DNA from: Streptomyces sp. NBC_00273
GTDB lineage: Bacteria > Actinomycetota > Actinomycetes > Streptomycetales > Streptomycetaceae
DNA: 64,000 nucleotides
NCBI RefSeq assembly: GCF_036178145.1
Contig: NZ_CP108067.1
Coordinates: forward strand, 4,092,001 to 4,156,000
Direction of reading: 5' to 3'
Under the pieces are notes generated by a model, which was given only the letters and a program-made list of their open reading frames with translations, did not search any database and was not told where the DNA came from. The translations under genes were made by a program, and so were the position numbers. This document shows, piece by piece, positions 45,113-53,518 of this stretch; position 1 is the stretch's first letter, and every line of letters begins with the position of its first letter.

Positions 45113-45832
45113 ATGACAGGTACTTTCAAGCCCGGGAACTCCGCGGCGCGGAGCGCGCCGCGGAGCCCCGCGCAGGGCCCGCGCTGGGCACCCGGGGAGC
45201 AGGTCCTCTGGCGCTACCGCGATCACGCCCCGGGGCTGAAGGGCCCGGTCCACATCTGCCGCCCGGTGACCGTGGTGCAGGACACGGACGAGCTGCTGGC
45301 GGTGTGGATGGCCCCCGGCACCGAGTGCGTCAAGCCGGTCCTCGCCGACGGCACCTCCGTCCACGAGGAGCCGCTCGCCACCCGCTACACGGCGCCGCGG
45401 ACGACCGCACGGTCGCGCTGGTTCGGCAGCGGTGTCCTGAAGCTGGCCCGGCCCGGGGAATCCTGGTCGGTGTGGCTGTTCTGGGGCCCCGGCTGGCAGT
45501 TCAAGAACTGGTACGTGAACCTGGAGGAGCCGCGTTCGCGCTGGGCCGGCGGGGTGGACTCCGTGGACCACTTCCTGGACATCGCCGTCTACCCGGACCG
45601 CAGTTGGAAGTGGCTGGACGAGGACGAGTTCGCCCAGGCGCAGCGGAGCGGCCTGATGGACCGTGAGCAGGCCGACCGCGTACGGGAGTCCGGCCGCGCG
45701 GCGGTCGAGGTGATCGAGGAATGGGGAGCCCCGTTCTCCGGCGGCTGGGAGGACTGGCGGCCGGATCCGGCCTGGAGGATTCCGGCCCTTCCGGATGACT
45801 GGGACACCACCCCGGCGCATATGACCTCATGA
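45113..45832 (+). CDS. DUF402 domain protein
   Basis: 239 residues. The DUF402/FomD-like barrel is seen in WFGSGVLKLARPGESWSVWLFW, WQFKNWYVNLEEP and VDSVDHFLDIAVYPDRSWKWLDEDEF, whose acidic residues bind divalent metal in this phosphatase-like family. No RBS; TAAGAT at 45101-45106 ends 6 nt before the ATG, so a leaderless mRNA is likely. Confidence 0.83.
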   Translation: MTGTFKPGNSAARSAPRSPAQGPRWAPGEQVLWRYRDHAPGLKGPVHICRPVTVVQDTDELLAVWMAPGTECVKPVLADGTSVHEEPLATRYTAPRTTARSRWFGSGVLKLARPGESWSVWLFWGPGWQFKNWYVNLEEPRSRWAGGVDSVDHFLDIAVYPDRSWKWLDEDEFAQAQRSGLMDREQADRVRESGRAAVEVIEEWGAPFSGGWEDWRPDPAWRIPALPDDWDTTPAHMTS

Positions 45833-46141
45833 GACCCTTGATGCGCCCCCAGGGTTCAAACGTAGGATCGTCCTCCACGAGGTCACGCGCGCGGGACGGT
45901 GCGGCCGCTGCGCCGTTGCGCAAGTGCCGCTCCGCACACGGGATCTGACCGGAGGTCGGACGCACGACGAGAGGCGACGAGGGGGCGGGGGTCCGTCAGG
46001 GGCACCTCCCGGCCGGAGGTTGGGAGAGAAGTTTGGGGCAGGAACCTCGGGGCGATGGTGCCCCGGCCGCTGAGCGGGTATACCGCGACTGACCGAGTTG
46101 AGTGCAGCGCACATCGAGCGCAAACGGACGGAAATCCACGC
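45833..46141. other. Intergenic region upstream of the PP2C phosphatase gene
   Basis: 309 bp. No convincing gene on either strand and no hairpin of note. It should hold the phosphatase promoter, but no clear -35/-10 pair is seen. Confidence 0.5.
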
Positions 46142-48427
46142 GTGACGGAGTACCCCACCTCCCAGGAGGGCCCGCAGCCCGTCGCCTCCGGCGGAGGTAC
46201 GGACGAGGCCGGCCACGGCAAGGCGCCCATCGCCGCCACCGAGGCCGTACGCACGCATGCCGCGGGCGCCGGTGCCGGCGCGTCGGCGGAGCCGGACGGT
46301 GCGGCTTCCACAGCGGCCACCGACGCGCGCGCGGCCCGCTCAGCAGCGGGTGCGGGCGGCAGCGCCGGGCTCCCCCGGCCCCGACGCAACGCGGCCGCCC
46401 CCGGCGAGGTGCCGGCCGAGCCCGGCCAGGGCGCGGCCCGGCCCCGGCCCGGTGCGAGCGCCCTCGACGCGCAGGTCGGCGCGGCCGGGCACGGTGGTCC
46501 CGCCGAGGCCCCGCGCCCGCGCGGCGGGGATGACGACATGACCGGTGACGGCAACGGCCCCCCGGCCGCCGCGATCACGAGCGGTGACGGCGGAGCCGGA
46601 CGCCACGGAGGTGGCGGGGGCGCCGTACCGGTCGGAGAGGCGACCGTCGCGCGCCGCGAAGGGGACCGGCTGCGCTTCGTCGGCGCCGCAACGAGGCGGA
46701 TCGCCCGCGGCATCGACCTCGACGAGATCGTGCTCGGCCTGTGCCGGGCGACCGTGCCGACCTTCTCCGACGCCATCCTCGTCTACCTGCGCGACCCGCT
46801 CCCGGTCGGCGACGAGCGGCCCGTCGGGCCGGTCGTTTTAAGGCTCCGGCGCACCGATCGGCTCCGACCGATCGACGACCTGACCGACATCAGCAGCACC
46901 ATCGGCGCGGGGATGGACCTCGCCGGGGCCGCGGGGGCCACCGGCGAGCTCGATTTCAGCCAGTTGCCGCTGGTGGGCCCGCAGGGTGACCTGCCCGCGG
47001 CCGAGCTGTGCGAGATCCGGCCCGGCGGCGCGCTCGCCGAGGTGCTGCGCGGCGTACGGCCCGTCTTCGGGTCCTCCGCCGCCGCCCGGGCCGCTCTGCC
47101 CGAGCTGCTCGGCGTGGACCACCCGCTGCCGCGCGGCAACCGGGCCGTCCTCGCGCCGCTGCGCGGCCGCCGCCGGGTGATCGGCGCCGCCGTCTTCCTG
47201 CGCAGCCCCGAGCGTCCCGCGTTCGAGCAGAACGACCTCCTGGTCGCCGCCCAGCTGGCCACCCACACCGCGCTCGGCATCGACAAGGCGGTCCTGTACG
47301 GCCGTGAGGCGTACATCGCCGACGAGTTGCAGCGCACCATGCTGCCCGACGGCCTCCCGCAGCCCACCGGGGTGCGGCTGGCCTCCCGCTACCTGCCCGC
47401 CGCCGAGACGGCACGGGTCGGCGGCGACTGGTACGACGCCATACCGCTGCCCGGCAGCCGCGTCGCGCTCGTCGTCGGCGACGTCATGGGCCACTCCATG
47501 ACCTCCGCCGCGATCATGGGTCAGCTGCGCACCACCGCGCAGACCCTCGCGCAGCTGGACCTGCCGCCGGCCGAGGTCCTGCACCACCTGGACGAGCAGG
47601 CGCAGCGCCTGGGCTCCGACCGCATGGCCACCTGCCTGTACGCCGTCTACGATCCCGTCGCGCACCGGATCACCATCGCCAACGCGGGCCATCCGCCGCC
47701 GGTGCTGCTGCACCTGGGCGGACGCGCGGAGGTGCTCCGCGTACCCCCGGGCGCCCCCATCGGCGTCGGCGGCGTCGACTTCGAGGCCGTGGAGCTGGAC
47801 GCGCCCGCCGGGGGCACCCTGCTGCTCTACACCGACGGCCTGGTGGAATCGCGCCTGCGGGACGTGTGGACCGGCATCGAGCAGCTCCGCGAGCGTCTCG
47901 CCACCACCGCCCAGCTGACCGGCCTGGACCACCCGCCGCCGCTGGAGGCGCTCTGCGACGACGTCCTGGACATGCTCGGCCCGGGTGACCGGGACGACGA
48001 CATCGCGCTGCTCGCGGCCCGGTTCGACGGGATCGCACCCAGCGACGTCGCGTACTGGTTCCTGGATCCGGAGGAGACCGCCCCGGGCCGGGCCCGCCGG
48101 TTCGCCCGCCGCGCCCTGACCCGGTGGGGCCTGGAGGAGCTCGAGGACTCGCTGGAGCTGCTGGTCAGCGAGGTGGTCACCAATGCCGTTCGGTACGCGG
48201 AGCGGCCCGTGACGCTGCGCCTGCTGCGCACGGACGTGCTGCGCTGCGAGGTCGGCGACGACTCGCCGCAGCTGCCGCGCCAGCGACGGGCGCGGGACAC
48301 CGACGAGGGCGGCCGCGGCCTGTTCCTGGTCAACCGGATGGCCCGGCGCTGGGGTGCGACACGGCTCAGCAGCGGAAAGGTCGTCTGGTTCGAGTTGACG
48401 CTGCCGGCGACGCCCGAGCGACGCTGA
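46142..48427 (+). CDS. GAF-PP2C (SpoIIE-type) phosphatase with C-terminal HATPase kinase domain
   Basis: 761 residues from GTG. Residues 1-165 are Ala/Gly/Pro low complexity. A GAF-like sensor is at about 180-375 (ending LVAAQLATHTALGIDKA). The PP2C/SpoIIE phosphatase is at about 390-610 (VGGDWYDAIPLPGSRVALVVGDVMGHSM, ANAGHPPPVLL, LLLYTDGLVESR, GDRDDDIALL). An anti-sigma-factor-type HATPase is at about 640-755 (LLVSEVVTNAVRYA, DEGGRGLFLVNRMARRWG). Such proteins both phosphorylate and dephosphorylate anti-anti-sigma factors. Codon 233 is TTA (46838-46840). Confidence 0.9.
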   Translation: MTEYPTSQEGPQPVASGGGTDEAGHGKAPIAATEAVRTHAAGAGAGASAEPDGAASTAATDARAARSAAGAGGSAGLPRPRRNAAAPGEVPAEPGQGAARPRPGASALDAQVGAAGHGGPAEAPRPRGGDDDMTGDGNGPPAAAITSGDGGAGRHGGGGGAVPVGEATVARREGDRLRFVGAATRRIARGIDLDEIVLGLCRATVPTFSDAILVYLRDPLPVGDERPVGPVVLRLRRTDRLRPIDDLTDISSTIGAGMDLAGAAGATGELDFSQLPLVGPQGDLPAAELCEIRPGGALAEVLRGVRPVFGSSAAARAALPELLGVDHPLPRGNRAVLAPLRGRRRVIGAAVFLRSPERPAFEQNDLLVAAQLATHTALGIDKAVLYGREAYIADELQRTMLPDGLPQPTGVRLASRYLPAAETARVGGDWYDAIPLPGSRVALVVGDVMGHSMTSAAIMGQLRTTAQTLAQLDLPPAEVLHHLDEQAQRLGSDRMATCLYAVYDPVAHRITIANAGHPPPVLLHLGGRAEVLRVPPGAPIGVGGVDFEAVELDAPAGGTLLLYTDGLVESRLRDVWTGIEQLRERLATTAQLTGLDHPPPLEALCDDVLDMLGPGDRDDDIALLAARFDGIAPSDVAYWFLDPEETAPGRARRFARRALTRWGLEELEDSLELLVSEVVTNAVRYAERPVTLRLLRTDVLRCEVGDDSPQLPRQRRARDTDEGGRGLFLVNRMARRWGATRLSSGKVVWFELTLPATPERR

Positions 48428-48444
48428 GCGCGCGACGCCGGGAA

Positions 48445-48486
48445 GACCGCCGCCCCGCAGCCTTGGAAGGCTGCGGGGCGGCGGTC
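48445..48486. terminator. Bidirectional terminator between phosphatase and PBP genes
   Basis: 20-bp perfect inverted repeat, 48445-48464 with 48467-48486. It lies between convergent genes and can stop both. Confidence 0.88.
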
Positions 48487-48503
48487 TGTCGTCTCGGTGG
48501 GGT

Positions 48504-50777
48504 CTAGCGCTCGGGCACCAGCGGCGGGTCCGGCGGCTTGGGACCGCCGGTCTTGGTCGCCGTGGGCGACGGGGACGTCGTGGTCGTCGGGGTCGGCGAC
48601 GTCGGGGCCGTCTTGGTCGCCGTGGGCGTCGGGGACGTCGTCGGGGACTGCGTCGGGCTGGTGCTGGCCGTCGGGGAGCTGGAGGACGGCGACGTCGACG
48701 GCGTCGGCGAGGCGCTGCGGGACGGCGTCTGCACGGCGCCCATCTCCGCCTCGCTCAGCTGGAACTTGCCCGCGTTGCCCTTGAGGACGGCGAGCGTGTA
48801 CGCCTTCCAGATCGAGGCCGGGAAGCTGGAACCGCCGAGTCGGCCGAGGCCGGCCGTACCGGTCAGGGTGACCTGCTTGGCGGTGACGGGCTCCTCACCG
48901 AAGATCGCGACGACGGTGACCAGTTCGGGGGTGAACCCGGAGAACCAGCCGGAGACGTTGTTCTCGGTGGTACCGGTCTTGCCGGCGGCCTCGTAGGCGC
49001 TGCTGCGGACCTTGTTGCCGGAGCCGCCCTCGTCGTTGACGACGCCCGTGAGCACCTTGGTGACGGTGTCGGCGGTCTGGCGGCTGATGGCCTGGGCGCC
49101 GATGGGCTGGGCCGGCTCGACCTCGCGGTCCTTGTGCTCGGCCTTCTTGATGATGGTCGGCGTGACCTTCTTGCCGTGGTTGTCGAACGTGGCGTAGACG
49201 CCCGCCATCTCCACGGTGTTGGCGCTCATGGTGCCGAGGGACATGGCCGGCTTGTCCTCGGGCCAGCCCTCGCGGTCCTTCATGCCGAGGGCCAGGGCCG
49301 TCTTCTTCACGTTGCGCGGCTTGACGTCCACGATCATCTGCGCGTAGACGGAGTTGACCGAGAAGTTGGTCGCGTCCTGGACCGTCATCATCGGGGTGCC
49401 GAAGTCGCGGTCCTCCTGGTTCTGCGGGGCGAACGGGATGTCGCTGCCGAGGACCGCGCGCTTGCTGGTGCCGTCGTAGAGCGCGTTCGGCGTGATCGGC
49501 TTGCCGTCCTGGGTCTTCGCCCCGTTCTCCAGCGCGGAGGCGAGCACGATCGGCTTGAAGGTCGAGCCCGGCTGGTAGTCCTTGCGCAGGGCGTTGCTCG
49601 ACCAGTGGTCCTTCAGGCTCGTGCCGCCGTACATCGCGACGATCGCGCCGGTCTTCGGGTCCACGGAGGTGGCACCGGCCTGCACGCTCTGGTCCTGGGG
49701 CTTGCCCTTGGTGTCCTTGCGGTCGAGCTTGGACTCCAGCTCGTCCTGGACTGCCTTCTCCAGCGCTTCCTGCTTCTTGGCGTCGATGTTCAGCGTGAAC
49801 GTCCAGCCACCGGCGTCGATCAGCTTCCGCTCGACGCCCTGGGCGTTGAGCTCGGCCTCGGCCGCCTGGACCAGGTAGCCCTTCTGGCCGTCCATGCCCA
49901 TCGGCGGCTGCGGCGGGTTCGGCTCGGCGAACTTCAGCGTCTTGCGCTTGGCCTCGTCCAGCTTGCCGTTCTCGACCATGTTCACGAAGGTGGCCTCGTA
50001 GCGGATCATGATCCGCTTCTTGGTGTCGTCGCTGGCGGTCGACCAGTCGTACTGGCTGGGGGCCTGGACGAGGGTGGCGAGGTACGCGCCCTGTTCCAGC
50101 GTCAACTGGCCGACGTCGACGCCGTAGTAGGCCTGGGCGGCCGCCTGGATGCCGTACGCGCCGCGCCCGAAGTAGCTGGTGTTCAGGTAACCCGCGAGGA
50201 TCTCGGGCTTCTTCATGCGCTGGTCGACCTTGAGGGAGATCACCAGCTCCTTGAGCTTGCGGCTCGCCGTCTGATCCTGGGTCAGGTAGTAGTTCTTGAC
50301 GTACTGCTGGGTGATCGTGGAGCCACCGGCCTTGCCGCGCCCGGTCGCCGTGTTCCACAGACCGCGGGCCAGGCCCTTGAAGTCCACGCCCTGGTCGTTG
50401 CGGAAGGACTTGTTCTCGATCGCAATGAACGCCTCCTGCACGTCCATCGGGATCTTGTCGATCGCCAGGATCTCGCGGTTGACCTTGCCCTTGCTGGCCA
50501 TGATCGTGCCGTCTGAGTACTTGTAGACGTTGCTCTGCTGGAGCGCCTGCTTGTTGGGGTCCGGCTCTTCTACCCAGAAGTAGAGGGCGACCAGCGCGCC
50601 CATGCCGAGCAGGGCCAGCCCGAAGAACGTGCCCAGGATCTTCTTCCAGGTGAAGAAGCGGCGTATGCCGGTGCGTTTGCCGGCGCTTCCGCTTCCCTCG
50701 GTGCCCTGCGCGCGTCCGCTCGGCGCACGCCGCGCACCGCGCTGCTGCTGCGCCTTACGCACTTCTGCTCGGCCCAT
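48504..50777 (-). CDS. Bifunctional penicillin-binding protein (class A)
   Basis: 757 residues; GGGAG before the ATG. Basic N-terminus and one transmembrane helix (about 46-67). Glycosyltransferase 51 domain: AFIAIENKSFRNDQGVD (catalytic Glu; Asn replaces the usual Asp, and the usual His is Asp) and GGSTITQQYVKN. Transpeptidase: STFK (SxxK), SVN (SxN) and KTGTT. The tail is a Ser/Thr/Pro repeat. It polymerises and cross-links peptidoglycan at the membrane. Altered GT51 motif 1 residues are common in actinobacterial PBPs. A 10-bp palindrome GTTGGCCAAC (50847-50856) lies in its upstream region. Confidence 0.94.
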   Translation of the reverse strand: MGRAEVRKAQQQRGARRAPSGRAQGTEGSGSAGKRTGIRRFFTWKKILGTFFGLALLGMGALVALYFWVEEPDPNKQALQQSNVYKYSDGTIMASKGKVNREILAIDKIPMDVQEAFIAIENKSFRNDQGVDFKGLARGLWNTATGRGKAGGSTITQQYVKNYYLTQDQTASRKLKELVISLKVDQRMKKPEILAGYLNTSYFGRGAYGIQAAAQAYYGVDVGQLTLEQGAYLATLVQAPSQYDWSTASDDTKKRIMIRYEATFVNMVENGKLDEAKRKTLKFAEPNPPQPPMGMDGQKGYLVQAAEAELNAQGVERKLIDAGGWTFTLNIDAKKQEALEKAVQDELESKLDRKDTKGKPQDQSVQAGATSVDPKTGAIVAMYGGTSLKDHWSSNALRKDYQPGSTFKPIVLASALENGAKTQDGKPITPNALYDGTSKRAVLGSDIPFAPQNQEDRDFGTPMMTVQDATNFSVNSVYAQMIVDVKPRNVKKTALALGMKDREGWPEDKPAMSLGTMSANTVEMAGVYATFDNHGKKVTPTIIKKAEHKDREVEPAQPIGAQAISRQTADTVTKVLTGVVNDEGGSGNKVRSSAYEAAGKTGTTENNVSGWFSGFTPELVTVVAIFGEEPVTAKQVTLTGTAGLGRLGGSSFPASIWKAYTLAVLKGNAGKFQLSEAEMGAVQTPSRSASPTPSTSPSSSSPTASTSPTQSPTTSPTPTATKTAPTSPTPTTTTSPSPTATKTGGPKPPDPPLVPER

Positions 50778-50949
50778 CGCTCCCGCTCCGCTCGATTTCC
50801 CCCCCGACGTCAGCTCAGAAAGCTAACACCGCAGGCTGTGACAAAAGTTGGCCAACCATGACTAATTACGGTCATTTCGGACGTGAGAATCAGCACCCGC
50901 GTCATGGGAACCGACGCTCACCTAAGCCGAAGGGTTGCCGTAGCGCAAA

Positions 50950-50965
50950 AAAGTGATATCACTTT
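50950..50965. promoter_or_regulatory. 16-bp perfect palindrome upstream of the SPFH gene
   Basis: AAAGTGATATCACTTT lies 44 bp before the SPFH ATG. A perfect, AT-rich palindrome in GC-rich DNA strongly suggests an operator. Confidence 0.65.
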
Positions 50966-51009
50966 GCTAGACGGTCCGACCGGCCGTGAGCTGAGAAACG
51001 GGGCAAACC

Positions 51010-51918
51010 ATGACGAACCAAAACGCCACCCCTGACGGAGTACGGGAGTTCACCGCGCGCAGCGTCGGCGGCGGACTGGCACTGCTGCTCGGCCTGTTGG
51101 GTCTGGTGGCGAGCGCCGGCCTGATCGTGGCCGGCTCGGTGGCCACGGCCGTCGGGGTCAAGGCGGCCCTGATATCCCTCGGCGTACTCCTGAGCCTCGT
51201 CTCCACGTTCGCGATGTGCGGGCTGAACACGGTGGCGCCGGGCGAGGCCCGGGTCGTCCAGATGTTCGGCCGCTACCGGGGCACCATCCGCACCGACGGG
51301 CTGCGCTGGGTCAACCCGCTGACCTCCCGCGAGCGGATCTCCACCCGGGTGCGCAACCACGAGACGGCCGTCCTGAAGGTCAACGACGCCTACGGCAACC
51401 CGATCGAGCTGGCGGCGGTCGTGGTGTGGCGGGTCGAGGACACGGCCCGGGCCACCTTCGAGGTCGAGGACTTCACGGAGTTCGTCGAGACCCAGGCCGA
51501 GGCGGCGGTCCGGCACATCGCCATCGAGTACCCGTACGACGCGCACGAAGAGGGCGGCCTGTCGCTGCGCGGGAACGCCGAGGAGATCACCGAGAAGCTG
51601 GCGGTCGAACTGCGCGACCGCGTCGACGCGGCCGGTGTGCACATCATCGAGTCCCGATTCACGCACCTCGCGTACGCTCCGGAGATCGCCTCCGCGATGC
51701 TCCAGCGCCAGCAGGCGGGCGCGGTCGTGGCGGCCCGCAAGCAGATCGTGGAGGGCGCGGTGGGCATGGTCGAACTGGCATTGACCCGACTGGCGGAACA
51801 GGACATCGTGGACCTGGATCCGGAGCGCAAGGCGGCCATGGTCTCGAACCTGATGGTCGTCCTGTGCGGCGACCGCGCCGCCCAGCCGGTGGTCAACACG
51901 GGAACCCTCTACCAGTGA
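51010..51918 (+). CDS. SPFH/band 7 domain protein
   Basis: 302 residues. Two N-terminal membrane segments (about 19-41, 47-71), then [57 protein letters not shown], and [52 protein letters not shown] slipin/flotillin-like membrane organiser. It overlaps the Arc-like gene by GTGA. Confidence 0.93.
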   Translation: MTNQNATPDGVREFTARSVGGGLALLLGLLGLVASAGLIVAGSVATAVGVKAALISLGVLLSLVSTFAMCGLNTVAPGEARVVQMFGRYRGTIRTDGLRWVNPLTSRERISTRVRNHETAVLKVNDAYGNPIELAAVVVWRVEDTARATFEVEDFTEFVETQAEAAVRHIAIEYPYDAHEEGGLSLRGNAEEITEKLAVELRDRVDAAGVHIIESRFTHLAYAPEIASAMLQRQQAGAVVAARKQIVEGAVGMVELALTRLAEQDIVDLDPERKAAMVSNLMVVLCGDRAAQPVVNTGTLYQ

Positions 51919-52148
51919 CCCCCGGCGGCGAGGAGAAGCCGGCGGGCCGACAGGCGCGCAAACAGGTGCTGCTGCGGCTCGACCCGCAGGTGTACGACGC
52001 GCTGGCCCGCTGGGCGGGCGAGGAACTGCGCAGCGCCAACGCGCAGATCGAGTTCCTGCTCCGCCGGGCCCTCGCCGAGGCCGGCCGCCTCCCCTCGACC
52101 CCCGGCCCCATCCCGCGCCGGGGACGCCCCCCGAAGTCCGCAGAATGA
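51915..52148 (+). CDS. Arc-like small DNA-binding protein co-encoded with SPFH
   Basis: 77 residues from GTG, overlapping the SPFH stop by 4 bp. RKQVLLRLDPQVYDALARWAGEELRSANAQIEFLLRRALAEAG is a ribbon-helix-helix like Arc/MetJ. A basic tail (RRGRPPKSAE) resembles an AT-hook-like RGRP. It may bind the palindrome upstream of the operon; that is inference. Confidence 0.8.
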   Translation: MTPGGEEKPAGRQARKQVLLRLDPQVYDALARWAGEELRSANAQIEFLLRRALAEAGRLPSTPGPIPRRGRPPKSAE

Positions 52149-52268
52149 CCCGTACGCCCGGTGGGGCCGGCACTCCGGCCCCACCGGGCGCACGTCGCTC
52201 CGGGGCCCTGCAGCGGCCCGCTCCCGCCCGCCCCTTCGGTCGACTCCCCCGTCCGCCCCTCCTCCGCC

Positions 52269-52302
52269 CTCTATACACTCCGCGTATACACGCAGTGTAG
52301 AG
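52269..52302 (+). promoter_or_regulatory. Promoter/operator of the PadR-ABC operon
   Basis: CTCTATACACT (52269-52279) and AGTGTAGAG (52294-52302) form an imperfect inverted repeat around a second TATACAC, 9 bp before the padR ATG. PadR operators typically have such TA-rich dyads overlapping the -10. Confidence 0.6.
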
Positions 52303-52310
52303 TCGCGGCC

Positions 52311-52835
52311 ATGTCCATCGGTCACACCCTCCTGGGCCTCCTAGAGGCCGGCCCGCGCCACGGCTACGACCTCAAGCGCACCTTCGACGAGAAGTTCGGC
52401 CACGACCGCCCCCTCGCGTACGGGCAGGTCTACTCGACCATGTCCCGCCTCCTGAAGAACGGCCTCGTCGAGGTCGACGGGATCGAGAGCGGCGGCGGCC
52501 CCGACCGCAAGCGGTACGCCATCACCGACGCCGGCGTCACCGACGTCGAGGCCTGGCTCGCGCAGCCCGAGAAGCCCGAGCCCTACCTCCACTCGACCCT
52601 CTACACGAAGGTCGTCCTCGCCCTGCTCACCGGCCGCCGCGCCGACGAGCTGCTGGACACCCAGCGCGCCGAGCACCTGCGCCTCATGCGCATCCTCACC
52701 CAGCGCAAGCGCAAGGGGGACATCGCCGACCAACTCGTGTGCGACCACGCCCTCTTCCACCTGGAGGCGGACCTGCGGTGGCTGGAGCTCACCGCGGCCC
52801 GACTCGACCAGCTCGCCCGGGAGGTACGCCGATGA
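52311..52835 (+). CDS. PadR-family transcriptional regulator
   Basis: 174 residues, two-domain PadR: winged HTH (LLGLLEAGPRHGYDLKRTFDEKF, GQVYSTMSRLLKNGLVEVDG, KRYAITDAGVTDVEAWL) and a C-terminal dimer helix domain (LTQRKRKGDIADQLVCDHALFHLEADLRWLELTAARLDQL). It overlaps the ABC ATPase start (ATGA) and probably represses the exporter until a ligand binds. Confidence 0.92.
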   Translation: MSIGHTLLGLLEAGPRHGYDLKRTFDEKFGHDRPLAYGQVYSTMSRLLKNGLVEVDGIESGGGPDRKRYAITDAGVTDVEAWLAQPEKPEPYLHSTLYTKVVLALLTGRRADELLDTQRAEHLRLMRILTQRKRKGDIADQLVCDHALFHLEADLRWLELTAARLDQLAREVRR

Positions 52836-53518
52836 CCCCGGCCGGCTCGCTGCTCGCGGCCACGGACCTGCGCAAGGCGTACGGGACCACCAACGCCCTC
52901 GACGGCGCCGAGTTCTCCATCCACGCCGGCGAGGTCGTCGCCGTCATGGGCCCCTCCGGCTCGGGCAAGTCGACCCTGCTGCACTGCCTCGCGGGCATCG
53001 TGGCGCCCGACTCCGGCTCCATCGCCTACGCCGGCCGCGAGCTCACCTCCCTGAGCGACGCCGAACGCAGCGAGCTGCGCCGCACCGAGTTCGGCTTCGT
53101 CTTCCAGTTCGGCCAGCTCGTACCGGAGCTGACCTGCGTGGAGAACGTCGCCCTCCCGCTGCGCCTGACCGGCGTCAAGCGCAAGGAGGCCGAACGCACC
53201 GCCCTACGCCGGATGGAGCAGCTCCAGGTGGAGGACCTCGGCGCCAAGCGGCCCGGCGAGATATCCGGCGGCCAGGGGCAGCGCGTGGCCGTCGCCCGCG
53301 CCCTCGTCACCGACCCCCGGGTGATCTTCGCCGACGAGCCCACCGGAGCCCTCGACTCCCTGAACGGCGAACTCGTCATGCAGCTGCTCACCGAGGCCGC
53401 CCGGTCCGCGAACGCCGCCGTCGTGCTCGTGACGCACGAGACGCGCGTGGCCGCCTACTCCGACCGCGAGATCGTCGTACGCGACGGCAAATCCCGCGAC
53501 ATGGAGCGCATCGTATGA
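52832..53518 (+). CDS. ABC transporter ATP-binding protein (MacB/LolD type)
   Basis: 228 residues: Walker A GPSGSGKST (40-48), Q-loop FQFGQLVPELT, signature ISGGQGQRVAVARAL and Walker B VIFADEPTGALD. Coupled by ATGA to both the PadR gene before and the FtsX-like permease after. It powers export or mechanotransmission, likely of a lipid, peptide or antibiotic. Confidence 0.94.
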   Translation: MTPAGSLLAATDLRKAYGTTNALDGAEFSIHAGEVVAVMGPSGSGKSTLLHCLAGIVAPDSGSIAYAGRELTSLSDAERSELRRTEFGFVFQFGQLVPELTCVENVALPLRLTGVKRKEAERTALRRMEQLQVEDLGAKRPGEISGGQGQRVAVARALVTDPRVIFADEPTGALDSLNGELVMQLLTEAARSANAAVVLVTHETRVAAYSDREIVVRDGKSRDMERIV

